NCBI GenBank assembly: GCA_027596035.1
Contig: JADGJA010000232.1
Location: forward strand, 1 to 28,819
Source: Thoreauomyces humboldtii
Taxonomy: Eukaryota; Chytridiomycota; Chytridiomycetes; Spizellomycetales; Powellomycetaceae
Reading direction: 5' to 3'
Length of the DNA stretch: 28,819 bases
A program made the position numbers and the translations under genes. Of this stretch, positions 1 through 10,700 are shown piece after piece. The number at the start of each line of letters is the position of its first letter. Positions within the stretch are counted from its first letter, which is position 1. Under the pieces are notes generated by a model. That model was not told where the DNA came from and made no database searches. It saw nothing but the letters and a program-made list of their open reading frames with translations.

Positions 1-193
1 GAAGAGGGGTTTCCCAGCTCAACCTGAGGATACATTTCCACGTTGAAGACGAACTGGACACGCAAGGCTGGGCGGCCAGCGCAATACTGTAGCAAAGTCG
101 TAGTTACTTTACAGCGCAGGACGTCGTTTCCCAGGAGCTTCTCAGGCGCAAGGCAACTCATTCTCTCCCTCGTTAGTGTCTCCTCACCGAGGC

Positions 194-2360
194 ATGTCAA
201 AGACCCGCATTCGAAACTTCTTTTCTACGACCAAACATCAACACCACATCGACCAACTCACACTCCCTCATCACTTGCAACGTCGGTTTCTGCCTCTGCT
301 CCGGATGTCCCAGTCGGGCGCGTCCTCCTACTCGCGGGAGTCGGCTTCCGTTTCCCCACCGCCGGAGACAAGGAAACGGAGGAAACTCGCCGCGAACGAT
401 GACGTTTCCGCTGCCTATGGGGACGATGGCATCTGGAAGGGAGGCGAAGCCACGATGGACTATCAGGAAGATTATCCTCCGAGAAGTACGAGGGCTCAGG
501 TCTCGGAAGCGTCGACGCCCTCGCGAGGTGCACCGTCGTCCTCGGCCGTCAATGCCATGCGAGTCGCGTCCCTCGTGCACGGTGTCGAAGACGGCGCACC
601 GTCCCCCTCGGATGACCGGGCATCGCGTCCTTCGCCTCCATCCGGACCAGTTGCGACCACGGACCCGACCATTGCCATTCCTGGCGTCGTCCACCTGCTC
701 CCCTTCGAACGTCGCGTAGAGTCGGACCCGGACGGGAAGCCATTTCACTGTACCGTTGATCGCTGCGATAAAAAGTACAAGAAGCTCAATGGCCTGATCT
801 ATCACTACCAGACTGCCCACAGCACGACTGGCCTTGACGATCCCAAACCATTCAAGTGCTCGATTCCTGATTGCGGTAAATCCTACAGAAACTCGAACGG
901 ACTAGGTGAGCGGCTAGGTGCACGAAGATGTTGAAGCTCATCCCATGAGAAAACCGCTCATCCTCGGTCCACCTAGCATATCACATTGAAAAGGGTCATT
1001 CGGCTGCGGCGCCGGCTCCCATAGCGATCGCTCCGGTGCGCGTGCCTGCGGTCACCCGACGGCAGCCCGTTGGCAATGAACTCGTGGAAAAGCCGTACGT
1101 TTGCCCTCACCATGGATGTGATAAGGCTTACAAGAACCCGAATGGGCTAGGTAAAGATGATGGGTGACGAACGTTTCTGCGATTGACGCAAGCTAATCAA
1201 CAGTTTTGTCTGGCAGCGTACCATTTGTCAAAGGGTAAAGCTACTGGTCATTCCGTGGACGTAGTGGTCCCACCCCCTGTACCCAAAGCTTACAAGTGCC
1301 TTGGTGAGCATAATCTGGGTGCTTCGACGCCTGTGATGTCCCGGCTTACCGATCCCGTTTGTTAAAAGTTCCAAAATGCGGAAAAGCCTACAAAACGGAG
1401 GGTGGGCTTGCGGATCATGTTCTGCGGCACACAGCGAACGGGATCATGACTTCAGATCACGTCCTCCGACCCCTTACAAGCGGAGCTCAGGCGTCTGCGG
1501 AGCCTGCCCCACAATTTGACTCACAAACATCTCCCACGGCAGGAGAATCTTCTGCGACTTCTCCCCACAACCATGAATGCCGATCGTGCATGCGAACGTT
1601 TCGCACGGCCCGCAGTCTCGATTACCACATCACTACGGTCCATCATCATAATCCGTATACCACAATTCAACACGCTGAAGGAGACCCATCACCTAGCCCA
1701 TCAGGTCGCTATACTCCGGACCTTGTATCCACAGGACCCACCCCTCCGCCGCTGCCATCAGCACATCAGCCCAGAACGCATACCCAGCTGCAGGAACATC
1801 TCCTGCACGATCAGTACCAACAGTATTATGCTCCGACGCACCAGATTCCACCCCAACCGCTGCCCCATCCTCGCGACGATCGTGCCCTCTACTTTCCTGA
1901 CATGTCTTCCCCGTTCCTGTCGCGAAGCCAATACCATCGTCCAACTTCCCTGCTTCCCCAGCATCACCAGCTTCCATTGCCGCCGCCGCAGCACCAGCAC
2001 CAGCAGCACCAGCACCAGCAACAGCAACAGCAGCAGCAGCATGAACGCCAACTCGCACATCTACAGCAGCAGCAACAGCCGCCACAGCAACAAGCTCAGC
2101 TGCAGTCACAACAGCCGCAGCAGTCTCAATACTCCACCTACGCTGGACACAGTTTACTCTCTCCCCAGGCCTTCACTTCCTCTACAGAGATGGAATTGCC
2201 GACCCCTCATCCATCCAGCGGCGCAGGCTTTGACGAACGACAGCCGCATCACGCACAACACTTTGCAACGTACGGCGCGTATTACACGAGACAGGAGATG
2301 CCATTGAGTGGCTCCCAGGACGTTTACCGTAGCGAACCGAACGCCGAGAAGTCGCCGTAG
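194..2360 (+). CDS. C2H2 zinc-finger transcription regulator, Sfp1-like
   Basis: Four exons: 194-905, 977-1150, 1217-1303, 1369-2360 (654 residues). All junctions are GT-AG and the frame is kept. An N-terminal Ser/Pro-rich part with a basic KRRK stretch is followed by a run of C2H2 fingers: finger 1 around residues 184-210 (C-x4-C...H-x4-H with KKYKKLNGLIYH), then fingers with DCGKSYRNSNGL, GCDKAYKNPNGL and KCGKAYKTEGGL. A further isolated finger, C-x2-C (CRSCMRTF), lies near 1580-1650. The C-terminal third is low-complexity and Gln/His-rich (about 1980-2130). The K-x-Y-K-x-x-N-G-L-x-Y-H pattern is typical of the fungal Sfp1 family, which controls ribosome biogenesis and growth genes from the nucleus; that role is inferred. 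The start is uncertain: 194 is the first ATG and has G at -3, but an in-frame ATG at 305 is also plausible. Confidence 0.8.
1980..2135 (+). repeat. CAG/CAC-rich polyglutamine-coding tract
   Basis: CAG, CAA and CAC codons encode a Gln/His-rich stretch in the C-terminal region of the zinc-finger gene. The longest pure run is eight Gln. Such tracts are common in fungal transcription factors, often vary in length between strains, and also create spurious open frames on the opposite strand. Confidence 0.85.
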
Positions 2361-2558
2361 ATTCGCCCTGTTTACGCGTAACCCGTTTCTACTTCAGCTC
2401 TTATAATGATATCGTGCAGACCCGCCTTTTTGGAATGCGAAGTGAAAGGCTGCGCCACTCTCGGCAGACTCCGACGGGGTTGGACAGCTTTGATCAAGGT
2501 CCTCGTTGAAGGCCGTTGAAGTCGTTTTTTAATCAACCTCTTGTTCACCTTCCCAACG

Positions 2559-4243
2559 ATGAACGGCACGGAATCGGGATCAAATGCCATGCCATTGACT
2601 TCACAGATAAGCGAGGTCGTATGCCGGTAAGGACTTCCAGGCGCATTTCCCCCTTCCACAAGGGTGACCAAACTGGTTTGTACAGGTTATGCCGATACGC
2701 AAGCGAACTCAGCACCGCGCGGTCCCTGCGAGCAAAAACAACAGCCCTCGAAGACCTTCACCGTCAGGCCTCGGCATCGGCATCCCAAACAATCGAGACT
2801 ACAGATGTGGACTCCCCTCCGTCCCCTGTCGCACCGGGAAGTGGTGACCTCCTCCGCTCCACACTTCTAACCGACATGGAAGCATTGACCATCCGAATCC
2901 GTGAGATGATCGTCGCGTCTGGATCCTCGTCTCCGTCTCCCGCTGCGGAATCAGAGTCTCCTGCGGAAGAGCTGCAACGACCTACCACACTCACTTTGCT
3001 GAGATCGTTGGAGGCAACGGCTTTGACGACTGCCATGCTGTTACCTGATAGCAGGGAGCGGGTACTTGTCTCGGTAGCGGAGGTTTTGGCCGTCATGAGA
3101 GGTGCTTTGGACGGTGGAAGCGGGGGTGAGGCGACTCTTGTCCATGGCGTCCATGGGTTCCTGGACGTTTTGGCTGTCATGCAAGAGGTCGGACCGGTTG
3201 TGGATGCGGGCAGGTTGAGGAACGGGGTGGAGAAGGCTTTAAGTGAGGGTGCGACAGGCTGGTCCGGTCGCGGTGGGGAAGGAGGTGGAATGGTGCGTCC
3301 ATGGCTTCAACTGTTCGGACTACACGCCGCATCTAATAAGTCTTGTTATGAACCACAGCCATCTCAAGGACAGAGAGATCCTCAGCGCACTCTTGCGACA
3401 TACGACAAGCTCCTACTCCACATCAAAACCATGGGCGGCGGACCTGGATCGCAACCGAATCTCTTTGCCTCCCCGGTTGACATGTATCATCCGCACGCCA
3501 ACACCAAGCAGATCTCGTTCATCGACACGCCAGCCGCACGCCCCATCGTTCTCCCAGCCCCAACCGTTCCCACAGGAAAAGCAACGCTGGTGCTAATCAA
3601 GAAAGAGGTGGAGCCCGCCTTGAGCGTGCGAAAAAAGCTGTTGATGTTTGGAGGCACGATGTCGGGAAGTGGAAGTTGGAAACTGAGCGTTTGTAGGATG
3701 GGAAACGGCGTGATAGTCGTGTATCCACCGCCCGTAGACATGAACGCTGGAGAGGTCGGTGCCGACGTTCCTGATCCTGAGGTAAGAGCATATGATCTTT
3801 TACAGATAGTATCACACTGCAAGCCTGCGTTCTCATCCGTCTTCTCCAAATCTTGACAGACTCTTTCCGTCTCCCCACTCCAAACGCACACACTCCGCAA
3901 CTCGACCCTTCACCGCACATCCCCAACCACCCTCGGGCTCCGTCTCCAGAACGGAACCTCGCTGCTCATCGACTTTGGCGACGACCAGCACAGCACGGAA
4001 TGGGCGGCCGCTCTCTCGCCCATGTGTCAAGACAGTTTCGGATCCACCTCCAGACGAGGAAGCCTGGCAGCGACGGCTGCGGCGTCTCGGAGGGGCAGCC
4101 TTGCGTACTCGAGCAACGCCACTTTGAACGCCAGGAGGAGCGTAAGCGGCAGCGCGGGGAGTCTGGCGAATTTCCGCGGTGGGGACATGAGGGGTTCGGG
4201 ATATCTCGCCTATCCCTCCACGACGAGCTTTGTGGGGATGTAA
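2559..4243 (+). CDS. PH-domain-like protein of unknown function
   Basis: Four exons: 2559-2626, 2686-3292, 3359-3781, 3860-4243 (493 residues). The start has A at -3 and gives MNGTESGSNAMPLTSQ; the 59-bp first intron restores the phase exactly (C-R-L-C-R-Y). The second intron (66 bp) keeps frame and has a CTAAT branch site about 20 nt before its acceptor. The N-terminal half is mostly helical with Ser/Pro-rich gaps. Around residues 310-430 a pleckstrin-homology fold is suggested: KKLLMFGG, then GSWKLSVCRMGNGVIVVY, an intron, then GLRLQNGTSLLIDFG and a final helix with the conserved Trp (STEWAAAL). The tail is Ser/Arg/Gly-rich. PH domains bind phosphoinositides or proteins, so a membrane or signalling role is possible. 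No catalytic domain was recognised. Confidence 0.72.
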
Positions 4244-4644
4244 GATTTTGGGACTCGCCTCGTTGGGTGTATCCTACTTGTGAACGGGCGAGCTTAGACT
4301 TTCCGAGCATAGAACTTTTCTCGGATTTCCGGCTGGGTGACCGCAACCGTGGCGAGCTCTCGAAGACACATGAGATCGTCGTCTTCAGCCTCTCCGCTGC
4401 AAAGGTTCAAAACGTCCCCACACCGCCCTTCCCCAACGGCCCACGGCCCCACCTATCCATCGCACTTGGCATTGCATATTCCCATACCGCCTTTGCATCT
4501 TCCCATATCGCACTTGGCACTCGCAATTCCCATACCGCCCTGGCGCCAAGGGTGTTCTTTTGTTGAAAGCCGCATAACCACCATCAGCACGATCATATAT
4601 CGAGCGATTCAAACTTCACTTCTGCTTTCCCATACCCGCTTCAA
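4244..4644. other. Intergenic region with promoter-proximal 48-bp duplication
   Basis: This 401-bp gap is the 3' flank of the PH-domain gene and the promoter of the next plus-strand gene. It contains a tandem duplication (listed separately) and a pyrimidine-rich stretch just before the ATG at 4645. Open frames crossing it show no recognisable protein. Confidence 0.6.
4459..4541. repeat. Imperfect 48-bp tandem duplication
   Basis: Two copies share ATCGCACTTGGCA followed by a diverged core and ATTCCCATACCGCC; copy one starts at 4459 and copy two at 4507. A partial third echo (CTTCCCATATCGC) lies between them. The repeat sits 100-190 bp upstream of the ATG at 4645, so duplicated regulatory sites are possible but not shown. 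Confidence 0.7.
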
Positions 4645-7308
4645 ATGGACTACTTCAACCCACCACGAGCACCACCACCACAGTCCGCCGTCGATGGTCT
4701 TTCCCCTGAGGCGCCCCTCGCCGAAGACGATATCTCCATGTGGGACTTCATGCAGGTTTGTGTGGGACCAGATTTGCCGTGGGGGTTCATGCACTCACCT
4801 TTCCCAATAGGACCCTTCCATTTTCGATTTCCCCTCACTTAACCTTCCACCGGGTATCGACACTGCATTAGATGCCTCGTTGCTATCGGCAGGCTACCTG
4901 CAGTACCCGTACAACCAGTTTAACGCTGCATCTTCGGAAAGTACGTCTCCTTCAGTTTCGCCTTATGATTTGGGTGTTCCCCTGGACGACTTTCGTCAGC
5001 CGATGCCTGCAGGCTTCCCTTCGGATCCGCAAAACCCGTTCTTTGGCAATCTCGAGGTCCCAGGGGCCGGCTACAACGGGATCATCAACTGGCAACCGCA
5101 ATATCCGATTCAGAGTCCATATTCTTTGACCGAAGACCTATCTCCGCAGCAACTAGCGGTTCCGGACAGCACTCCGTTCCAGGATTTACTCAACAGTCCT
5201 CAGGATCCCGCATTGGCTAGCCTTCTAGAAGACATGGAGTCTCTTCTTTCTTCAGCGCCGGAAGTAAAGGTCCAACCTTTTCCGAGCCAACTTCAGTGGG
5301 ATGCGGCCCAGTTTCCCGGTTCCGAATTTTCCACACCACCTTCAAGCGGTAGCAGCGGCCCCCTTGCCTACCCCAGCCCGCTTCTGCAGCCGCCAACACC
5401 TGTCTCCCTGGCGGCCTGCTCGCCTCCGCCTGAGCAGTCGGGTGCGTCGACTCATCACCTGCCGGAAACGACGCCGTCTCCTTCCCGGTCCACCAGTCTT
5501 GATATTGTTTTTGAAACTCCTACCGTCGTAAGTACGATACATACGGCTACGAAGCGAACCGCGGCGACGGTCAATCCAACGCTGGAAGCGCCTGTTACCT
5601 GCAAGTCCTGCAACAAGCGGATTGCGACCCTGTTGACCTTCAATACGACTACAGCTGACTTTCTTTATTCCAACCTCACACTCGACGTAACGTGCGGCGC
5701 ATGCCGTACTCGAGAGCGCGGCGGCGCTGAAAGAAGTCTAAAACGTGGACCACATCCTGATTTTCCGTGCCATCTCTGCACGCGCATCATAGGATGCGGT
5801 GGGATGGTGTTAAAGGAACGGGTCGTCAGAGGCACAGGTAGCACTCCCGATGGAGCGAAAGATCCGGAGGTCGATCGGCTCTCCTTTGATGCCCACGGCT
5901 ATCTCAAGCCTGGCTCGAGTACACCGCTCGAGCAAATATGCTCCGCATGCTTTCAGGACTTTCAGCTCTGCACAGCTTGCGGGGGCGGCGGTCGCTTCAG
6001 GTAAGACCTTCTCAAACTTTGACCGGCATGGGCAGCACCTGAATGAGCTTGATCAGATCCGGAAAGTGGCGTCCGAAGTCCATGTTCGAGAGCCGACGAT
6101 CATGCACGCTTTCTCACGTACGATTCAAGAAGGACGCCGAGTTTACCGCTTACGATCTCGCCGCTGGGGAGCACATGGAAGACGACAACACCATGCTTGC
6201 AATCGCTCAGGTCTTCCATGATTTCTGGCGATCCCAGCTTATGACGCCCAAGGTGCTCTCGGGAAAAGTCGAAGCTGGGATGGTTCTCATCGAGAAGGTT
6301 CTGGCCGAATGGTGGACGGGGATTCTGCGTGCGCTGGATGTGCGCAAGAATCCGCTCCCTCCGGGTCACCGTCGATACTTGTCCATCGCGTGGCGCATGG
6401 AGGCCAAAAGGACAGGTCTGACGGCTTCACAAAAAGCAGCAAACGCGATTGGAAGTCAGAGGGGCATGCTATCCCGAGGTTGGCTGATACAGGGATATCA
6501 TATAATGGTGCGGCGCACAGTATGGTCACATCGTCGTGTTGTAGCTCCTACCATACTAACCCTTTTCTTCATGAAGGACTGGGTACCGGAACATCGCTTA
6601 GTTCACCTCGCCTCAACTTGTTTCTGGAAGCTAGCCTACGACGCTCCGATGCATGTTATCGAAGCTGTTGTCATCACGTTGTATAGGATACTTCTCATTT
6701 GCGCTATAGAGGCCTCAAATCCCACACAACCGCCTGAGCTCGATGAGGACGGCAATCCAAAACCTCGCCTCAAATGCATGGAAACGTACCCCACGCACCT
6801 GTGGCGTGCGGTCCGCCCGACGTTCCACCCGCAAGGAGAAAGATTATGCCGCCAAATTGGATGGATTTCGCGGCAAGAATTGAGAAAATACCCGCCGGAT
6901 CCCTTCTTCGTCAAGCAAATGGATATCACCGCGCATTCGACGAGTCCGTTCCTCGCGTTGCAGGCCAACGCGACTCGCTTGCTGACATTGGACATGGCGC
7001 GACAGCCGACCCATCCCCCTCACATGGCGTCGCCACCGCCCCCTCCACCCGTGATCGACGAGATCCCGATCGTTCCCATGACGACGATTCACAGGAGGAT
7101 CGGCGTGGCAGACCCAGAGCCGAGACGACTCTTCCTTTTTGAGCAGATGCGCTCGGGATGGTGGCGAGCATCCATGAGTCAGGATGGACTCGAGGCGAAA
7201 CATGGTGCTGTACCCTGCGGCGACGAAGGCCGAGTTTTCGTACCTTATCGTGGCGAAGATGGGAAAGGGCAGCCATACCCAGAAGACTTCGTTTGGGCTG
7301 GCAATTGA
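4645..7308 (+). CDS. Cysteine-rich, probably zinc-binding protein of unknown function
   Basis: Proposed exons: 4645-4755, 4811-6000, 6057-6519, 6577-7308 (831 residues). The first two introns are clear (55 and 56 bp, exact phase). The last, 57 bp, is proposed because it has a perfect TACTAAC branch site before AG at 6576; reading through is also in frame. The first ~240 residues are Ser/Pro-rich and acidic, resembling a disordered activation region. Residues near 5580-6000 carry repeated CxxC pairs (CKSC, CGAC, CHLC, CSAC, CTAC) that could bind zinc, and the GGGGRFR/SGKWRPK segment spans the second intron. The C-terminal half is globular with many Trp, ending in FVWAGN. The architecture resembles uncharacterised proteins I associate with basidiomycetes, but I cannot assign a function. 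Confidence 0.72.
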
Positions 7309-7739
7309 ATTAGATATCCTAGAATTCCATTATTTCGTTGTATCAACGTCATCGCCTCTTTTAATTCGGTTGTTGCGTCGTTCGGAACAGTACAGGTACA
7401 GGTTGGCTGTCGAACGTGCTCCCATACAAGTACCTGGTAGTCGGACCTTGGTACACGCTGGCCAGACAGGTTTCGGACCTCTCGAACATCTCAATTCGAC
7501 TGCGCTCCCCAAGCGCGAACGCCCATTGAACCAGTGGGACCTTCGCCAAGTGTTATCATCATTGGATCAATGAACAGTGGATGCGAGTCTAACGCCAAGA
7601 TTGCCAAAACTATTTTTGGGTCCCTCAGCCTCACAGTACGAGCCATTCTTAAGCACGGACACTTCGTAGGCGCCCGCACCTGAGGGTGCTCCTGGTCTAT
7701 CGAGACTCTTCATCTCTGGCCCAGATTTTTCCGTTGAAA
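7309..7739. other. Intergenic region, no gene seen
   Basis: This 431-bp spacer lies between two plus-strand genes and must hold the 3' end of the first and the promoter of the next. No RNA gene, repeat or conserved open frame was recognised. Short frames here lack splice support or family similarity. Confidence 0.55.
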
Positions 7740-10700
7740 ATGGCATCTCTCGACGCAGCTTCCCCAGCTAACCCTCGATTCGGCCTGATCGGATCGTTTC
7801 CGGGGGATGCGAGGCGCCTCGAGAAAGCTTGCTCGCTCCGTGCAAAGTTAGAGAAAGGTGCGGTCACTGCGTCGGTCACCACGAATGAAGTCCGCGAGGT
7901 GCTTGCTCTACTCCCAATGGGCGGACGCATCGAGTTCTGTGCCAAGAGTCTGTTCAACGAAAACTGGCCCGAAAGCGTTCGGCAGCAAAACGCCGACTTG
8001 ATTCTTCAACTGTTTCGTGATTGCTTTGACTCCATCGTGTCGTCCGTGGGCAGTGCAAAGGCAGATGGACAGGTGGACACCGCACTCCCCATTGCGCCTA
8101 CCAACCGCGTCGAAGAGAACGAATGGGTCATCATCAGTCTCTGTACAGCTGCGCCCCCCTCTGCGGAAATACGATCGGAGGAGGCAGGCATATCGGCTAC
8201 TGGCGGCCAAACAGAGTCAGCCCCTGCCGGCGTGCTGTACCTCAAAACCTCGGACTATTTTGTGCTTCGAGCTCTAGTCACGGTGTTGAAAAGCTTGGGA
8301 CCTGTCAGCGTGGTTCTGTTCGAAGAGTATTTTTCTCGCACCACGTCGACCGTGTTTCGTACTCAGTTTGTTCGAGCGATGATCGAGCTGCCATTATCCG
8401 TGTTTCCCGACAAGCGTCTCGATCTCCTTTACCACACGTCGGTCGAATCTGTGCAGCGACTCATCGTGAGCGAGTGTAAGGCGCTGGCTGGACTGCGACA
8501 AGGGTTCATCGAACGCCTGATTCGCAGCGGAGACACTTCGTCCCACAACGATCTCGTTCATTACGCCACATCGGAGTTGTTGGAGGAGCGATTCCTCAAA
8601 GCTGTCCAGGTCGCCGAGGACCCTCACGTTGGCACCGGAAAAGTACTTTCCGTTGTCGACAAGGATTGGCGATGGAATTTGAATTGGGTATTGCACGGCG
8701 ACGTTTATATTCGCTTCCTCAGCAAGCATCTGCAAGCGAACGCTGCTCATCCGATCTGGTGTGGGTACTTTTTGACCGAATTCCAAGATTACTTGAGGGC
8801 TGCGGGCGTGGGCACCCCCTTATCCGCAGACGTCGCACTGCAGCTGTTTCGCTTCTATCAGATCTACACTCCTTTAGCCTTGAAGCCGGATGTGCCGTGG
8901 ATGGTCAGGCCGCACCTGTATCAGCTTTCGCAGAAGGGCGAGATCTCCAGGCAGAATCACGCGTTGACCGCATTGGCAAATGACGGTCTTTCGGACGGAA
9001 TTGCTTACGCCGGTCTGGTCCGCATCGCACCTCCCGCTTTTGTTTTGCTCGCCATGTCTTCTCAAGACAAGTGTCAACAATTGCGCAACCTACTGGTGCG
9101 CACGCCTGACGGCTTCGCTTTTGACGCTTCGCAAACAAAGCTGGCTAAGACGCTTCTAGCCGACTTGGTCACCATGACCGGCTCCCAGCATTTCATTTGC
9201 CAACTTGCGATGGAAATCCTGGCGGCCCTGTCGACCCGAGAGTTCCATCGCATGGTGTATTATCCCAATCCCGACAGTTGTACCCTGGTCGCCGAAACTC
9301 TACGATCGTTTCTGGATGTTATATTTTGTCTCAAAAACATTAGGCACTCAAAAACCGTTCTCACGGCATGGCATCGACTTCATCTTGCGCATACACCGAC
9401 GGAATTTCTTGAATCGATGACCGGGACGCGTAATACAGCGGCACATTGGGATAATTGGCGCATCAGCATAGCGACGCCATTACAGCGGCGTTTGAGTGTT
9501 TTTGCCAGTAAGGCTGCTTCGAGCCTCCAAGTGTCTTCAGTGCGTGCCCCTCGGTCGCCTATCACGGGTTACGCTGGTTACGCTTCCATACTGGCAACCT
9601 ACCTGATGGAAGTTCTGGAACTTTGCTTCGGGAAAGGCAATCAACACGAAGAACTCAAGGGTTGTCAGGATCTGCTTAGCCTGCTCACTCCGGTCTTAAA
9701 CACAGAGGCTGTTGTCCCGCTCTATCCTCCCATCTCAGGAACATGTACCCCGCCGTCGGAACCAGGACTGCGCACCCTCGCCACGGTTCGCGCTGTAGGC
9801 GATCGTTGCGTGTCGTTAGCCTTGTCATCGCTCCAGTTTATGCTCGACTTTGACCTGACTTCGCCTCGTTATATGAGAACCCCTTACAACTCTGTGTTGA
9901 CGCATCTCCGTTGGATAAGCCATCCACTCAACCTAAGCTGCTTTCCTGCACTCGGTCCAGCGCTGTTTGCTTTCCACAAGCGTCTGCTGCAGGATTGTAA
10001 ACTGTCGGAAGAGTTGCAGCAGGCTGGTTTCATAATGATAACGCCAAAGTCATCAACCGCGAATGAGAGCGCGAAAGAGGTGGATGCTTCTAAGATCAGG
10101 TGGGTGCTCGCAAACAAAGTGGAACATCAACGATATGCTGAGACTGCCCAAGAGGGCATTGCCGCCCTCCTTTCGCATGCTACATCAACCCCGTCGCTCG
10201 GGCCTCTGACCACAGAGATATGGGGAATAGTGCGAGCGCGGTTGCTTGCTTCTTTTGAGAATCCAATTGGGACGACTGTAATTGATGCCGAGTCACTGCA
10301 GCAAATCCCGGCCTTTGACCGTTTCATCAAAGCGGTGGCTAGTCTGCCGAAAGACGAAGCAGAAAAAGAGAAACCGTTGATTCTCTCGGCCGTCGTTCAT
10401 CATATGGCTGCAAATAACTTCGACAACCCCGCGAGCGGTACTGGTATTGAAGGCTGGTGGGATTTACTGATGCAAGCTGTGGACGCATGCGGTGCAGATT
10501 GGCCCAGCAGAGACGCCTGGCTGCAACAATTTGGCGATATTTCTCTTCCACCTGTCCGCGAGCGCCTTCATCAGGCTACTCACGACCGCGACCCATACAC
10601 TCGTCAGCAAGCCTACCTGCGTCTTCTGCGCTTGTCGAGCACGTCTTTGGAAGAGTTTGCTCAGTCGGTCCAATTTGTGCAGCGCAGAACAAAGAACGAG

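Noticed and set aside
1516..2307. 263-codon open frame overlapping the last exon of the zinc-finger gene
   Set aside because: It is a +1 shadow created by the CAG/CAC-rich tract; the finger and polyQ frame is the real one.
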